The translations under genes and the position numbers were made by a program. From assembly GCF_001865065.1 (NCBI RefSeq), contig NZ_MJGN01000045.1, positions 32,413 to 96,412 on the forward strand: a stretch of DNA of 64,000 nucleotides. Direction: 5' to 3'. Positions 9,264 to 17,200 of the stretch are shown here, in pieces. Numbering within the stretch: the first letter of the stretch is position 1; the number at the start of each line of letters is the position of its first letter. This DNA comes from Curtobacterium sp. MCBA15_008. Its GTDB lineage: Bacteria > Actinomycetota > Actinomycetes > Actinomycetales > Microbacteriaceae. The notes beneath the pieces were generated by a model. That model worked only from the letters and a program-made list of their open reading frames with translations. It was not told where the DNA came from and ran no database searches.

Positions 9264-9287
9264 CGACCCGTTCCCCCCAACGGGTCG
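9264..9287. repeat. Hairpin with a C6 loop, and repeated GTTCCCCCCAAC
   Basis: CGACCCGTT at 9264-9272 and AACGGGTCG at 9279-9287 form a perfect nine-base-pair stem with the loop CCCCCC. The segment CGTTCCCCCCAAC occurs here (9270-9282) and again at 9234-9246. It lies between two terminators in a convergent gap of 238 bases. Function is unknown. Confidence 0.45.
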
Positions 9288-9297
9288 AGACGCCGAT

Positions 9298-9325
9298 GGC
9301 CCCGGTCTCCTCGGAGACCGGGGCC
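9298..9325 (-). terminator. Terminator of the minus-strand operon
   Basis: GGCCCCGGTCTCC (9298-9310) and GGAGACCGGGGCC (9313-9325) form a 13-base-pair inverted repeat just past the hydrolase stop at 9350 on the minus strand. The two-base gap implies that the top pairs open into the loop. Confidence 0.7.
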
Positions 9326-9349
9326 GTTGCTCGTTCCGGGGCCTTGGTG

Positions 9350-10342
9350 TCAGGCGGGCAGGGTGGCGGAGAACTCGCGGACCGCGGTCTCCCAGCGCTC
9401 CGGGTCCTCGTTCCACTCCAGCGTGTGCGGCGCCGTTCGGAAGGCGACCGCGCGCACGTCGCGGCGTCGGGTGAGCCGGGTGACGTCGTCCGCCGCCACC
9501 AGCACGTCGGCCTCGGAGTGCAGCACGAGGGTCGGCGTCCGGGTGTCCTGCCACGAGGTCGTCCCCACCGGCTGCGCAGCACCGGCGAGGCGGGAGACCA
9601 CGGGTGTGGTGGCGATGCGCGCCGCGACGGTGCCGACGAAGCGGGGGAGTCGGGCTGCGCCGACCGCACCGCGCAGGGCGGACCGGACGTCGAGGAGCGG
9701 GGACAACGCGACGATCCCGTCGACCGGCTCACGCATCGCGGCCACGGAGCACGCCAGCGCACCGGCGGACCATCCCTGCAGCACGACTCGGGCGACACCT
9801 CGGGCACGAGCGGCTCGGACGGCGGCGACGATGCGGTCCACCGCGACGGGGTCGAGCGAGCGGAGCGGCAGGTCGGTGGTGTCGAGCACCTCGGACGTCG
9901 CCCCGAGTCCGCGCCACACCCCGAGGCCACGGAGGACCTGGCGCGGGCCGAGCGACTGCCCGTGGACGTGCACGACGTGGGTGTCGGCGCTGACGGGCTC
10001 GGTACCGGGGGCGTCCGCGGCGTCGTCGAACAGCATCGCGTCCCAGGTCCACTCACCGTCGGCCGCGGCGGACTCCGTTCGACGCCGGACGCCGTCCGCG
10101 TCGGAGCTCAGGACCTCGCCGACGCGGACGTCGTGCCCGTCTCGCGTGAGCCGGTACGTGCCAGGCAGGCGAGTGTCCCGCGTCTCGACGAGGTCGACCT
10201 CGGTGGCGGAGGAGCTCCGCACCGTGGCGGTCGCGGTGTAGGGCGTCGGGACGATCAGCCGACGCGCCACGAGGGCCCCGAGCCCGAGTGTGCCGGCCGC
10301 GCCGACGGTGGTGCCGAGTGCGGCGAAGCGTCCGCCTGTCAT
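9350..10342 (-). CDS. Membrane-anchored alpha/beta hydrolase
   Basis: The 330-residue protein begins with a hydrophobic segment at about residues 7-28 that looks like an uncleaved anchor. The alpha/beta hydrolase nucleophile elbow is GWSAG with Ser near residue 192, a candidate acid is in LHSEADVLV near residue 280, and a candidate His is in FRTAPHTLEW. The substrate is unknown. The ATG at 10342 follows AGGGAGA and overlaps the stop of the upstream membrane-protein gene (ATGA), so it is the last gene of a four-gene translationally coupled operon running from 12181. Confidence 0.75.
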   Translation of the reverse strand: MTGGRFAALGTTVGAAGTLGLGALVARRLIVPTPYTATATVRSSSATEVDLVETRDTRLPGTYRLTRDGHDVRVGEVLSSDADGVRRRTESAAADGEWTWDAMLFDDAADAPGTEPVSADTHVVHVHGQSLGPRQVLRGLGVWRGLGATSEVLDTTDLPLRSLDPVAVDRIVAAVRAARARGVARVVLQGWSAGALACSVAAMREPVDGIVALSPLLDVRSALRGAVGAARLPRFVGTVAARIATTPVVSRLAGAAQPVGTTSWQDTRTPTLVLHSEADVLVAADDVTRLTRRRDVRAVAFRTAPHTLEWNEDPERWETAVREFSATLPA

Positions 10343-11286
10343 GTGGTCTCCCTGGTGCGTCCGGTGGTGGGTGCGGCGACCGCCGGGACGTCCTGTCCGG
10401 CCTCGCGCGCGCGGTCCTCGAGCTCGACGGACAGCCGGTGCAGGCGGCTCCGCCACTGGCGACGCTGCCAGACGATCGTGAAGTACAGGCCGTGGTTGCC
10501 GGACTGGGTCTCGAGGCGTCGGAGCTCCGGCTCGAGCACCCGGAAGCGCCGACGGGTCCGGCGCCAGTCGCGGAACTCCCGCGCGGCGTCCGGTAGCACC
10601 CCGCCCGCGGCGCCGACGGCGAGCAGCACCATCGACGTGAGGAACACCGGGGCGTACACGGCCGACAGCGCCCGCATCACGTCGTCGGCGCCCAGGACGT
10701 GCACGGCGTCGAGGGCGACCGCGATCACGGCGAGGAGCACCATCGCACCCGCGCCGATGACGAACGGCCAGTAGGTCCGGCCGAGGTCACCCGTGCGGAA
10801 GGCCCGGAGGACCGCCAGCGCCGACCGTGCGATGACGATCGCGACGTAGGTCATCTCGACCGCGGAGTACACCGCGGTGGGCCACTGGTCGCCGTACTCC
10901 GCCATGAACGACGACGTCGGGTGCGGGGCGTCGATCAGCGAGAACAGCACGACGAGGGCGACGAGGACCGCCACGCAGCCGATCAGCCGGCTCGGTCGGA
11001 GCAGGTTCGCCGAGCTGGCGGCCGCCTCGACCGACTGCGCCAGCGCGAACAGCCCGCAGACCATCAGGCAGCGACCGAGCAGGTCGGCGACGTTCGGCTC
11101 GTGGGTGACCGTGGCGAGGAAGGTCAGCACGTCCGACTGGTTGATCGTCAGCCCCACCGCGACGAAGGCGCAGCAGACCATGAGCCAGGTCACGCTCGCC
11201 GACTGCGTGCGCACGAGCCACAGCCGCGCGACGAGCACGAGCAGGATGAACCACACCGGGAGCGAGCCCCAGACGTGCAGCGTCAC
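10339..11286 (-). CDS. Multi-spanning membrane protein (MAB_1171c-like)
   Basis: The 315-residue product has about seven hydrophobic segments in its first 230 residues and a basic cytoplasmic tail (DWRRTRRRFRVLEPELRRLE) that looks helical. It resembles proteins annotated as MAB_1171c-family membrane proteins in actinobacteria; that name is from memory and carries no defined function. The GTG at 11286 overlaps the stop of the peptidase gene upstream (GTGA), and its own stop overlaps the hydrolase start. Together with its neighbours it could be the membrane arm of a signalling or regulated-proteolysis unit, which is inference. Confidence 0.7.
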   Translation of the reverse strand: MTLHVWGSLPVWFILLVLVARLWLVRTQSASVTWLMVCCAFVAVGLTINQSDVLTFLATVTHEPNVADLLGRCLMVCGLFALAQSVEAAASSANLLRPSRLIGCVAVLVALVVLFSLIDAPHPTSSFMAEYGDQWPTAVYSAVEMTYVAIVIARSALAVLRAFRTGDLGRTYWPFVIGAGAMVLLAVIAVALDAVHVLGADDVMRALSAVYAPVFLTSMVLLAVGAAGGVLPDAAREFRDWRRTRRRFRVLEPELRRLETQSGNHGLYFTIVWQRRQWRSRLHRLSVELEDRAREAGQDVPAVAAPTTGRTRETT

Positions 11287-11741
11287 CGGAAGATCCCGGG
11301 CTGCTGGCCGTCCGGGTCGAGCAGCCCGATGCGGAGCGCGAGCTGGTCGGCGACGAGCTCGACCTCGTGCTCGTGCGGGGTGTCCAGGGAGCGGGTGAAC
11401 GCGGTCCGTCCGGTGAGCAGCCCGGTGTACGCCTGGTGGTCGCACCCACGGTCGTCCATGAAGACGTGCGCGAGCTCGTGCAGGACGCACGCGACCCGGG
11501 AGCGCTCGGAGAGGTCTGGCCGGGTCTCGAGCAGGGCGTGGTCCGCGCGCTGGATCAGCCGCGCCGACAGGTCGCCCGGCAGGTCCGCCGTGCGCACCGC
11601 GATGGGCTTGCCGAGCGCGGTCTCCGCACGCTCGACGAGCTCGGGCAGGGACAGCCGGCGGGGGAGTCCGAGGCGCTCCACCCGACGGCGCGCGTCGGAC
11701 TGCCGGCGGATCGCGCCGAGCCGGTCGCGGAACGCCGTCAC
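11283..11741 (-). CDS. Small ImmA/IrrE-like HExxH metallopeptidase
   Basis: The 152-residue protein has the zinc-peptidase motif HELAH at about residues 88-92, followed by an acidic stretch and a downstream Glu-containing segment (HEHEVELVADQLAL) that could supply the third ligand, as in ImmA/IrrE peptidases. Such enzymes often cleave or regulate a partner XRE repressor, and an XRE gene lies directly upstream. The GTG at 11741 overlaps that gene's stop. It is shorter than typical ImmA and could instead be a non-cleaving binding protein. Confidence 0.65.
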   Translation of the reverse strand: MTAFRDRLGAIRRQSDARRRVERLGLPRRLSLPELVERAETALGKPIAVRTADLPGDLSARLIQRADHALLETRPDLSERSRVACVLHELAHVFMDDRGCDHQAYTGLLTGRTAFTRSLDTPHEHEVELVADQLALRIGLLDPDGQQPGIFR

Positions 11742-12181
11742 GATGCACCCCCGGACTCGTCGAGGCGTCGGACGTGCTCGGTGAAGTCGCGGATCTCGTC
11801 GGCCGTGGCGAACTCGCCGAGGCGGCGGGTGGCGAACGCGACGACCTCGCGCTTCCGCAGCTCGAGCACGAGTTCGAGCTGCGCCTGCACCCGCTCCGGC
11901 ACGTCGGTGCTGCCCGCGGGGTCGGTCAGGTACTCGGGCGGCACGCCGAAGTAGTCGGCGAGGGCGGCGAGGAGCCGCTGGTCGCGCACGGCTGGTCCGT
12001 TGCCGCCGAGCATGTACCCCCAGCGCGGCCGGCTCATCGAGACACCCTGCGTCTCGATCTCGGCGGCGATCTCCTTGTAGGACGGTCGCTGGCCCGAGTT
12101 CGCCTCGACGACGTCCATCAGGAGCTGGAGCTTCCGGGAGAGTTCGCGCCGGTGCGCGTCGTCGTCGTTGTACTCGATCAC
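11738..12181 (-). CDS. XRE-family transcriptional regulator
   Basis: This 147-residue DNA-binding protein has an N-terminal helix-turn-helix region (about residues 15-90) with the pattern PSYKEIAAEIETQGVSMSRP and a long insertion-type layout like mycobacterial EspR-like regulators. The C-terminal half is a charged helix (RVQAQLELVLELRKREVVAF) likely to dimerise. The GTG at 12181 is preceded by AAGGGTGGGA. It is first in a coupled operon with an HExxH peptidase, a membrane protein and a hydrolase. A small inverted repeat upstream is a candidate autoregulatory site. Confidence 0.75.
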   Translation of the reverse strand: MIEYNDDDAHRRELSRKLQLLMDVVEANSGQRPSYKEIAAEIETQGVSMSRPRWGYMLGGNGPAVRDQRLLAALADYFGVPPEYLTDPAGSTDVPERVQAQLELVLELRKREVVAFATRRLGEFATADEIRDFTEHVRRLDESGGAS

Positions 12182-12201
12182 GTCGTCCCACCCTTTACAT
12201 C

Positions 12202-12212
12202 TGTCTCAGACA
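12202..12212. promoter_or_regulatory. Inverted repeat, candidate operator of the XRE operon
   Basis: TGTCTCAGACA is a palindrome of five-base arms around one base, 21 bases upstream of the GTG at 12181. It is followed by ATGATAAAA, the most AT-rich stretch nearby. The gap 12213-12346 holds nothing else that I can name. Confidence 0.35.
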
Positions 12213-12346
12213 TGATAAAACTGGACCAGCGCGACGGCCAGCCCCGACCACTCTGCCAGGGTCCGGCCCGCCCGTCAGGTCGGCATTTCGTGGGGGGATG
12301 CCGAAACCGGGTACGCGATCCGTGCGCTGTGGGCGGGACCGGTGGA

Positions 12347-12390
12347 CGGACTGGAGGCGCGGTGCCAGCTGGCACCGCGCCTCCAGTCCG
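12347..12390 (-). terminator. Strong 20-bp hairpin terminator
   Basis: Arms 12347-12366 and 12371-12390 are perfectly complementary around the loop AGCT. It lies just after the stop (12406) of the minus-strand SRPBCC gene. It shares the CTGGAGGCGC core with the hairpin at 6415-6462. Confidence 0.8.
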
Positions 12391-12405
12391 ATCCGGGGCT
12401 GCGTC

Positions 12406-12858
12406 CTACGCCTGGACGTCGCCTCGCCAGCCGGGCTCGGTCGGGGCGTTCTCGACCCGCTCCTTGTAGTTCTGCAGGTCCTTCTTGACGGCGTGACCGC
12501 CGACGCCGACGGCGGAGCCGAGCTTCTCGAGGAAGCCGGAGGGCTCCCAGTCGATCTGCACCGTCACACGGGTCTCGTTGTCCGACAGCTTGTGGAAGGT
12601 GACGACACCGGCGTGGTCGGTCTCGCCGTCCTTCACGGTCCAGGCGACACGCTCGTCGGGGTGCTGCTCCGTGATGAGAGCCCGGAACTCGCGCTCCTGA
12701 CCGGCGACCTTGACGGTCCAGTCGGTGGTCTTGTCGTCGACCTGGACGATCTTCTCGACCTCGTCGAGGAAGTGGGGGAACTCCTCGAAGCGGGTCCACT
12801 GGTCGTAGGCCTGACGGACGGGGACGTTGACGTCGACGGTTTCGATGATCTGAGGCAT
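12406..12858 (-). CDS. SRPBCC family protein (polyketide cyclase/dehydrase-like)
   Basis: The 150-residue product has the SRPBCC (START-like) fold pattern: an N-terminal strand with VDVNVPVRQAYDQWTRFEEF, a middle of alternating strands with WTVKV and VAWTVKDGE, and a long C-terminal helix near FLEKLGSAVGVGGHAVKKDL. Members bind hydrophobic ligands, and some are linked to stress or coenzyme Q-type roles. The specific ligand is not predictable. The ATG at 12858 has no strong ribosome-binding site. It is a single-gene unit ended by a strong terminator. Confidence 0.8.
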   Translation of the reverse strand: MPQIIETVDVNVPVRQAYDQWTRFEEFPHFLDEVEKIVQVDDKTTDWTVKVAGQEREFRALITEQHPDERVAWTVKDGETDHAGVVTFHKLSDNETRVTVQIDWEPSGFLEKLGSAVGVGGHAVKKDLQNYKERVENAPTEPGWRGDVQA

Positions 12859-12941
12859 GGTGTGGACGGTAGGCGGCGTCGGCTGGGCGCCGTCCAGGGC
12901 GGCGTCCCCCGGTCGCCGGGTGCCGCTCGTCCGCGCCCGGC

Positions 12942-12954
12942 TATGGTTGTCGGG
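12942..12954 (+). promoter_or_regulatory. Probable leaderless promoter of argA
   Basis: TATGGT at 12942-12947 lies seven bases before the ATG at 12955, with no ribosome-binding site between. An in-frame ATG inside the box at 12943 is a less likely start. Confidence 0.35.
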
Positions 12955-13497
12955 ATGACAGAGCACGGGAAGCACGCGTTCCACGAACGGGACGACCACG
13001 GCATCCTGGTGCGCCCGGCGCTCGCCTCCGACGTCCCGCACATCCAGCGGCTGATCGCGCCCTACGTCGACCGCCGCATCCTGCTCGGCAAGGAGAACGT
13101 CGCGCTCTACGGCTCGATCCAGCAGTTCCGGATCGCCGAGGGCCCCGACGGTGTGCCGATCGGGTGCGGAGCGCTCGCCGTGTTCTGGGACGACATCGCC
13201 GAGGTGCGCACGCTCGCGCTCGACCCGGACTGGATCCACAAGCGGGTCGGACACCGGATGCTCGAAGCGCTCGAGCACGACGCCCGCGAGCTCGGCGTCG
13301 CACGCATCTTCTGCCTGACGTTCGAGGTCGAGTTCTTCACGAAGCACGGCTACCTCGAGATCGGCGAGAGCGTCGTCTCGCCCGACGTCTACGCCGAACT
13401 CGTCCGGTCGTCGGACGAAGGGGTCGCGGAGTTCCTCGACCTCGCCCGGGTCAAGCCGAACACGCTCGGCAACACCCGCATGCTGAAGATCCTCTGA
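12955..13497 (+). CDS. argA: Amino-acid N-acetyltransferase (short ArgA, N-acetylglutamate synthase)
   Basis: This enzyme acetylates glutamate, the first step of arginine synthesis. At 180 residues it matches the short GNAT-only NAGS of actinobacteria (like mycobacterial Rv2747) rather than the long kinase-fused form. The GNAT core includes EVRTLALDPDW, the acetyl-CoA loop region HKRVGHRMLEAL, and the signature FEVEFFTKHGYLEIGE near residue 130. It is a single-gene unit, probably leaderless, convergent with a large secreted-protein gene across a shared terminator. Confidence 0.85.
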   Translation: MTEHGKHAFHERDDHGILVRPALASDVPHIQRLIAPYVDRRILLGKENVALYGSIQQFRIAEGPDGVPIGCGALAVFWDDIAEVRTLALDPDWIHKRVGHRMLEALEHDARELGVARIFCLTFEVEFFTKHGYLEIGESVVSPDVYAELVRSSDEGVAEFLDLARVKPNTLGNTRMLKIL

Positions 13498-13602
13498 CGC
13501 TCGTTCGGTGCCGGACGGGCCTGGCGCGTGGCGCTCGCGCGACTTGCGCGGTTCGTGCGCGTCGTTCTCGTCGTGCGCGTCGTGCGGTTCCTGCGGTTCG
13601 TG

Positions 13603-13639
13603 CCGGGAGGCACGGGCAAGCGCTGCCCGTGCCTCCCGG
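13603..13639. terminator. Bidirectional terminator hairpin
   Basis: CCGGGAGGCACGGGCA (13603-13618) and its complement (13624-13639) form a 16-base-pair stem around AGCGC, between the convergent argA and secreted-protein genes. The stretch before it (13530-13600) is low-complexity GCGCGT/TGCGG repeats. Confidence 0.8.
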
Positions 13640-13656
13640 TCGACGTCGTCGATCGC

Positions 13657-15210
13657 TCAGCCGCGGACGAGGTCGAACTCCGTCGTCTGACGGGTCGTCG
13701 CGACTGCCGTCACGGTGTTGCCGAGGAGGCCGCTCGCCTGGAGGTGCGGCAGGGTGACGCTCCACTTGCCTTCTGCCGAAGCGGTCGTCGTCGCGGAGAA
13801 CCCGTAGCCGGGAAGCGTCACGGTGATCCGCGCGTTCGGCTCGGACGTACCGGTGACGACCTTGTGCGCGCCGTCGGTGAACGTCGGCGACGAGGTGACC
13901 GTCACCGGAGCGTCGACGGTCCCGGTGAAGGCCGGGACCACGACGGTCGTGGGGTCGGACCGGACACCGTTCCGGTCCGTGAGCTCGGCGGTGACGGTGA
14001 CCTCCCCGGGACCGACGGGCACCCAGACGCCGGTGCGGGTGGTCGGCGTCGAGCCCGTGCGGCCGATCACACGGTGCGCAGCGTCGTAGACGACGAAGGT
14101 GCCGGGCTGATCGCTCGAGAGAGCGATCGTCGCGCCGTCGGCCGGTCGGTCGGTGACGGACGCACGCGGCGCGGCGGGCTTGTCCGTGACGGGGGAAGGA
14201 GCGACGCCGTTCCCGGCCTCGTTCCCGTTCCCGTTCCCCGTCCCGGAGCCGATCGGGGTGACCGGCTGGACGGGGTCGATCGGAGTCGGGAGTCCCGTGG
14301 CCCGCAGGGTGACGGAGACCGCGTCGTGATCCCCGTCCGCGTACTGCTGGACGTCGGCACGCACCTGGCTCGCCCGGAGCACCGGCGTGGCCACGTGCCA
14401 GTTCCCGTCCGCACCGACCGCCACCGACTTGGAGAACCCGGCGGTGTCGAGACGGACGGCCAGACGCGCTCCGGGTGTCGCCGTACCGGAGAGCGTCGCG
14501 GTGTGACCGATCGTGAACGCGGTCGACGAGGTCACCATCAGTGGCACGAAGGAGCCGCTGTACGCGGGTACCTCGACCGACGTGCGGTCCGATTCGATGC
14601 CCCGCTGGACGAACGACAGGCTGAGCGTCGTGCCCGCTGCACCGACCGGCGCGCTGACGCGAGCGGTGCCGCCGAGGGTGCGCACATCGGCACTGCCGAT
14701 GGTCCTACCCGCGTCGTCGCGGACGATGTACGTCCCGATCCGATCGGCGTTCGCACCGATCGTCACCGACTTGCTCTGACGTTCGAGCACCGAGGCCTTC
14801 GGTGCAGCGGGCTTGCTGTCGGCGGCGCTGTCGATGTGCAGCGTCAGTGGTTCGGACTCGACGTCTCCCTGGGCCAGGGTGAGTTCGAGGGTGGTCGCAT
14901 CGGCGCCGATCGCGGGAGCGATCGTCCGGGGGGACCCAACGGACAGGGCGGTCCTGAGGAAGACCTGACCGGCCGAGTCACGGACGACGAGCGTGCCCGA
15001 CTTCGCGGTGCGGACGGTCAGCGAGACGTCGTCGGCGCCGCGGGTGACCTGCGTGACCGTCGGCGTCGGGAGCTGCGTCGCCGCGGAGCTCGCTGCGTGA
15101 CCGAACGAGTCCGACGGGGGCGCGGCGTTCGCGACCCCGGGGGCAGCGCAGACGAGCGCGAGCGCGAGCCCGACTCCGGCCGTGGTCGTGGAGATGAACT
15201 TCTTGTTCAT
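13657..15210 (-). CDS. Secreted multi-domain Ig-like repeat protein
   Basis: The 517-residue protein starts with a clear Sec signal peptide (about residues 1-29: MNKK, hydrophobic core, then VANA/APPS cleavage). The mature part is built of repeated beta-rich units with recurring KPAAP(K/R)ASV linkers and FT(I/D)G...SGTATPGARL / VVTGTSEPNARI motifs, like bacterial Ig-like adhesin repeats. A Gly-Asn-rich linker (about residues 320-345) divides two halves. There is no LPXTG motif or C-terminal anchor, so it is probably released or loosely bound. The ATG at 15210 follows AAAGAGG. An adhesive or surface role is inference. Confidence 0.75.
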   Translation of the reverse strand: MNKKFISTTTAGVGLALALVCAAPGVANAAPPSDSFGHAASSAATQLPTPTVTQVTRGADDVSLTVRTAKSGTLVVRDSAGQVFLRTALSVGSPRTIAPAIGADATTLELTLAQGDVESEPLTLHIDSAADSKPAAPKASVLERQSKSVTIGANADRIGTYIVRDDAGRTIGSADVRTLGGTARVSAPVGAAGTTLSLSFVQRGIESDRTSVEVPAYSGSFVPLMVTSSTAFTIGHTATLSGTATPGARLAVRLDTAGFSKSVAVGADGNWHVATPVLRASQVRADVQQYADGDHDAVSVTLRATGLPTPIDPVQPVTPIGSGTGNGNGNEAGNGVAPSPVTDKPAAPRASVTDRPADGATIALSSDQPGTFVVYDAAHRVIGRTGSTPTTRTGVWVPVGPGEVTVTAELTDRNGVRSDPTTVVVPAFTGTVDAPVTVTSSPTFTDGAHKVVTGTSEPNARITVTLPGYGFSATTTASAEGKWSVTLPHLQASGLLGNTVTAVATTRQTTEFDLVRG

Positions 15211-15380
15211 GGAGGCCTCTTTCTGTCGTGATGACGTCAGAGCCACTCTACTGAAGTACGAAATACCACATGCTCAACTCTCGAGACATCGCTCCCGGCA
15301 GAGCGCCGTGACGCTGGACATCGCCTGTCGCTTTCGGCAACGCGTCGGCGGGGTGGACTCGTCATGGGCGCGCGGTTGTC

Positions 15381-15392
15381 TACCCTGTGCGC
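15381..15392 (+). promoter_or_regulatory. Probable leaderless promoter
   Basis: TACCCT at 15381-15386 is six bases before the ATG at 15393. The GTG at 15387 is an alternative start but would leave no room for the promoter. There is no ribosome-binding site. Confidence 0.4.
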
Positions 15393-16094
15393 ATGTCGTC
15401 GTTCCGCCACCCTGTCGGGTCCGAGAAGCCGGGTGTCTACTGGCGCCGTCGCGCCACCGTCGTCGGGGTGCTGCTGCTCATCGTGGTCGTCGTCGTGCTG
15501 ATCGTCGTCGGGCGGGGGAGCGGGGCGAGTTCGGCGGAACCGTCCGCGTCGGCGTCGTCCTCGGCCCGGTCGTCAGCTGAGTCGACAGCCGCTTCGGCGC
15601 CCTCATCCGGCTCGTCGGCGCCGGCCACGCCGCCTGCAGCCCCGTCGTCATCGGCTTCACCGTCGGGGGCCGCTGCTGCCGGGTCCGCTGGCTCGACCTG
15701 CGCGAAGGGCCAGATCCAGTTGACCCCTGTCGTGGACAAGACGTCCTACGGGCCGACGGAGGACCCGAAGATCGCGATGTCGATCAAGAACACCGGCTCG
15801 GTGTCGTGCCACATGGACCTCGGGTCCGCGCAGCAGGTGCTCACCATCAGCTCGGGCGAGGAGCAGTACTGGTCGTCGAAGGACTGCCAGACCGGTGGGA
15901 CGAACCAGGACGTCACGATCAAGGCCGGGCAGACGCTCACCACGCCGGCGATCGAGTGGGACCGGACGCGCTCGTCGACGTCGACGTGCGACTCGTCGCG
16001 GCCGTCGGTGACCGCCGGGGGAGCCAGCTACCACCTGCAGGTCGCGGTGGGGAACCTGGAGTCGAAGGACTCGGTGCAGTTCATCCTCGGCTAG
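15393..16094 (+). CDS. Membrane-anchored exported protein with Ser/Ala-rich linker
   Basis: The 233-residue protein has one N-terminal hydrophobic segment (about residues 22-41), a long low-complexity Ser/Ala/Pro linker (about 45-105), and a globular C-terminal domain with at least three cysteines placed as if for disulfides (STCAKG, VSCHMD, KDCQTG, TSTCDS). That layout is an extracytoplasmic domain tethered to the membrane. The domain recalls DUF4232-type sheets but I cannot assign it. The start is the ATG at 15393, six bases after a TACCCT box. Confidence 0.65.
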   Translation: MSSFRHPVGSEKPGVYWRRRATVVGVLLLIVVVVVLIVVGRGSGASSAEPSASASSSARSSAESTAASAPSSGSSAPATPPAAPSSSASPSGAAAAGSAGSTCAKGQIQLTPVVDKTSYGPTEDPKIAMSIKNTGSVSCHMDLGSAQQVLTISSGEEQYWSSKDCQTGGTNQDVTIKAGQTLTTPAIEWDRTRSSTSTCDSSRPSVTAGGASYHLQVAVGNLESKDSVQFILG

Positions 16095-16181
16095 ATGCTG
16101 CCGGTTCACCGGTCCTGCGGTCCGCCGGTCGTGTCGGCGCGGCTGGTTCTGCCAGCGCGGTTGCTCGTGCCGGGAGATGCA

Positions 16182-16218
16182 GAACGGGCCCGCCGTCCAG
16201 AGGACGACGGGCCCGTTC
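16182..16218 (-). terminator. Terminator of cspA
   Basis: GAACGGGCCCGCCGTC (16182-16197) pairs with GACGACGGGCCCGTTC (16203-16218) with one C-A mismatch. It lies just past the cspA stop and could also serve the convergent gene ending at 16094. Confidence 0.7.
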
Positions 16219-16232
16219 GAAGCTGAGGGTGA

Positions 16233-16439
16233 TCAGCCGATGACGGTGATGTTCTCCGCCTGCGGGCCCTTGCGGCCCTCGGTGATCTCGAACTCCACCT
16301 TCTGGTTCTCCTCGAGCGACTTGTAGCCGTTGCCACCGATCGCGGAGAAGTGGGCGAAGACGTCAGCGCTGCCGTCGTCCGGCGCAATGAAGCCGAAGCC
16401 CTTTTCGTTGTTGAACCACTTGACGGTTCCAGTTGCCAT
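16233..16439 (-). CDS. cspA: Cold shock protein (CspA family)
   Basis: This 68-residue single cold-shock domain has both RNA-binding motifs: [12 protein letters not shown] (RNP1 region) and DVFAHFSAI (RNP2 region). Such proteins bind single-stranded RNA and DNA and melt RNA structure. The ATG at 16439 follows a run consistent with a ribosome-binding site (AGTAAGGAAC). The next plus-strand start is at 16744, leaving about 300 bases that probably hold a long cspA leader, as is common for the family. Confidence 0.93.
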   Translation of the reverse strand: MATGTVKWFNNEKGFGFIAPDDGSADVFAHFSAIGGNGYKSLEENQKVEFEITEGRKGPQAENITVIG

Positions 16440-16743
16440 GATGGCGTTCCTTACTTTCTTGCCAGGCGAGATTTTCGCTGCCTGTCTTGCGAAGCGGTAC
16501 TTGCTACCGCCGATCCGACAACCGATTGCTGTCTGATCGATGCGCCCCGCGGGCATTGGGCCGGCGGAACGGGTTCGGGGCCAGGCGGCCGGGGAAGGCC
16601 AGTGACCGATGGCGCTCGAGGTGCAGGGCACCGGAAGAACGATGGACTCCCGCCGAAGCGGTTGGTACCAACCTACAGGCTCCGGGCCGCAAGGGAAGAG
16701 CCGAAGTCGCTGAACCGTCATGAATCTGGTGGACTAGGGGGTG
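16440..16743. other. Divergent intergenic region, likely cspA leader
   Basis: There is no convincing gene in this 304-base stretch between cspA (minus) and the SseB-like gene (plus). The frames through it are shadows. It probably contains the cspA promoter and a long 5' leader. I see no hairpin strong enough to name. Confidence 0.4.
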
Positions 16744-17127
16744 ATGGCAGACAAGGAACAGCGCTTTCGGAGCGAACAGCTCGAGGAAGCCCTCGCACAG
16801 CAGGACGTCGCAGCGGTGGCGTTCGCGCTCCGCAACGACATCGTGATCGTCCCCCGGCTCGTCACCGGCAAGAAGGACATGCAGGTGCGGGTCTTCGGTC
16901 GTGAAGGGTCCGAGAAGCGCATCCTGCTGCTGTTCTCGTCGGCGGATGCCTACACCGCGATGGTGCCGGACGAGAAGATCCGGCAGGTCATGGTCTACGA
17001 CGGCGCGCGCCTCGACGAGTTCCTCGCCGCCCACCTCGACTCGCTCGAGGGCGTGTTCTTCGACATCGCCGGACCGCACACGATGCAGGCGACGCCCGAG
17101 GACCTGCTGGCCGCACTGCGCGCCTGA
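16744..17127 (+). CDS. SseB-like N-terminal domain protein
   Basis: The 127-residue protein has the layout of the SseB N-terminal domain: an N-terminal helix (SEQLEEALAQQDVAAVAFAL), then IVPRLVTG, a strand with RILLLFSSADAYTAM, and a final GVFFDIAGPHTMQATPEDLL. Domains of this type are widespread in actinobacteria with no firm function. The ATG at 16744 is chosen over the overlapping GTG at 16741. It is convergent with radA across 73 bases. Confidence 0.55.
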   Translation: MADKEQRFRSEQLEEALAQQDVAAVAFALRNDIVIVPRLVTGKKDMQVRVFGREGSEKRILLLFSSADAYTAMVPDEKIRQVMVYDGARLDEFLAAHLDSLEGVFFDIAGPHTMQATPEDLLAALRA

Positions 17128-17200
17128 ACCGTTCTGCTCGGTTCGCGTCCTTCGGCGTGTCACCATCGGTGGGGCAGGTCGCCGGCCGGTCCGACGTCGA

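Noticed and set aside
6559-10056. Very long minus-strand open frame opposite clpC (1,165 codons)
   Set aside because: It is a shadow of the high-GC clpC frame; its translation is low-complexity and the plus-strand gene is unambiguous.
13528-15231. Plus-strand frame of 567 codons opposite the secreted-protein gene
   Set aside because: It is an antisense shadow; the minus strand has a signal peptide, ribosome-binding site and repeat structure.
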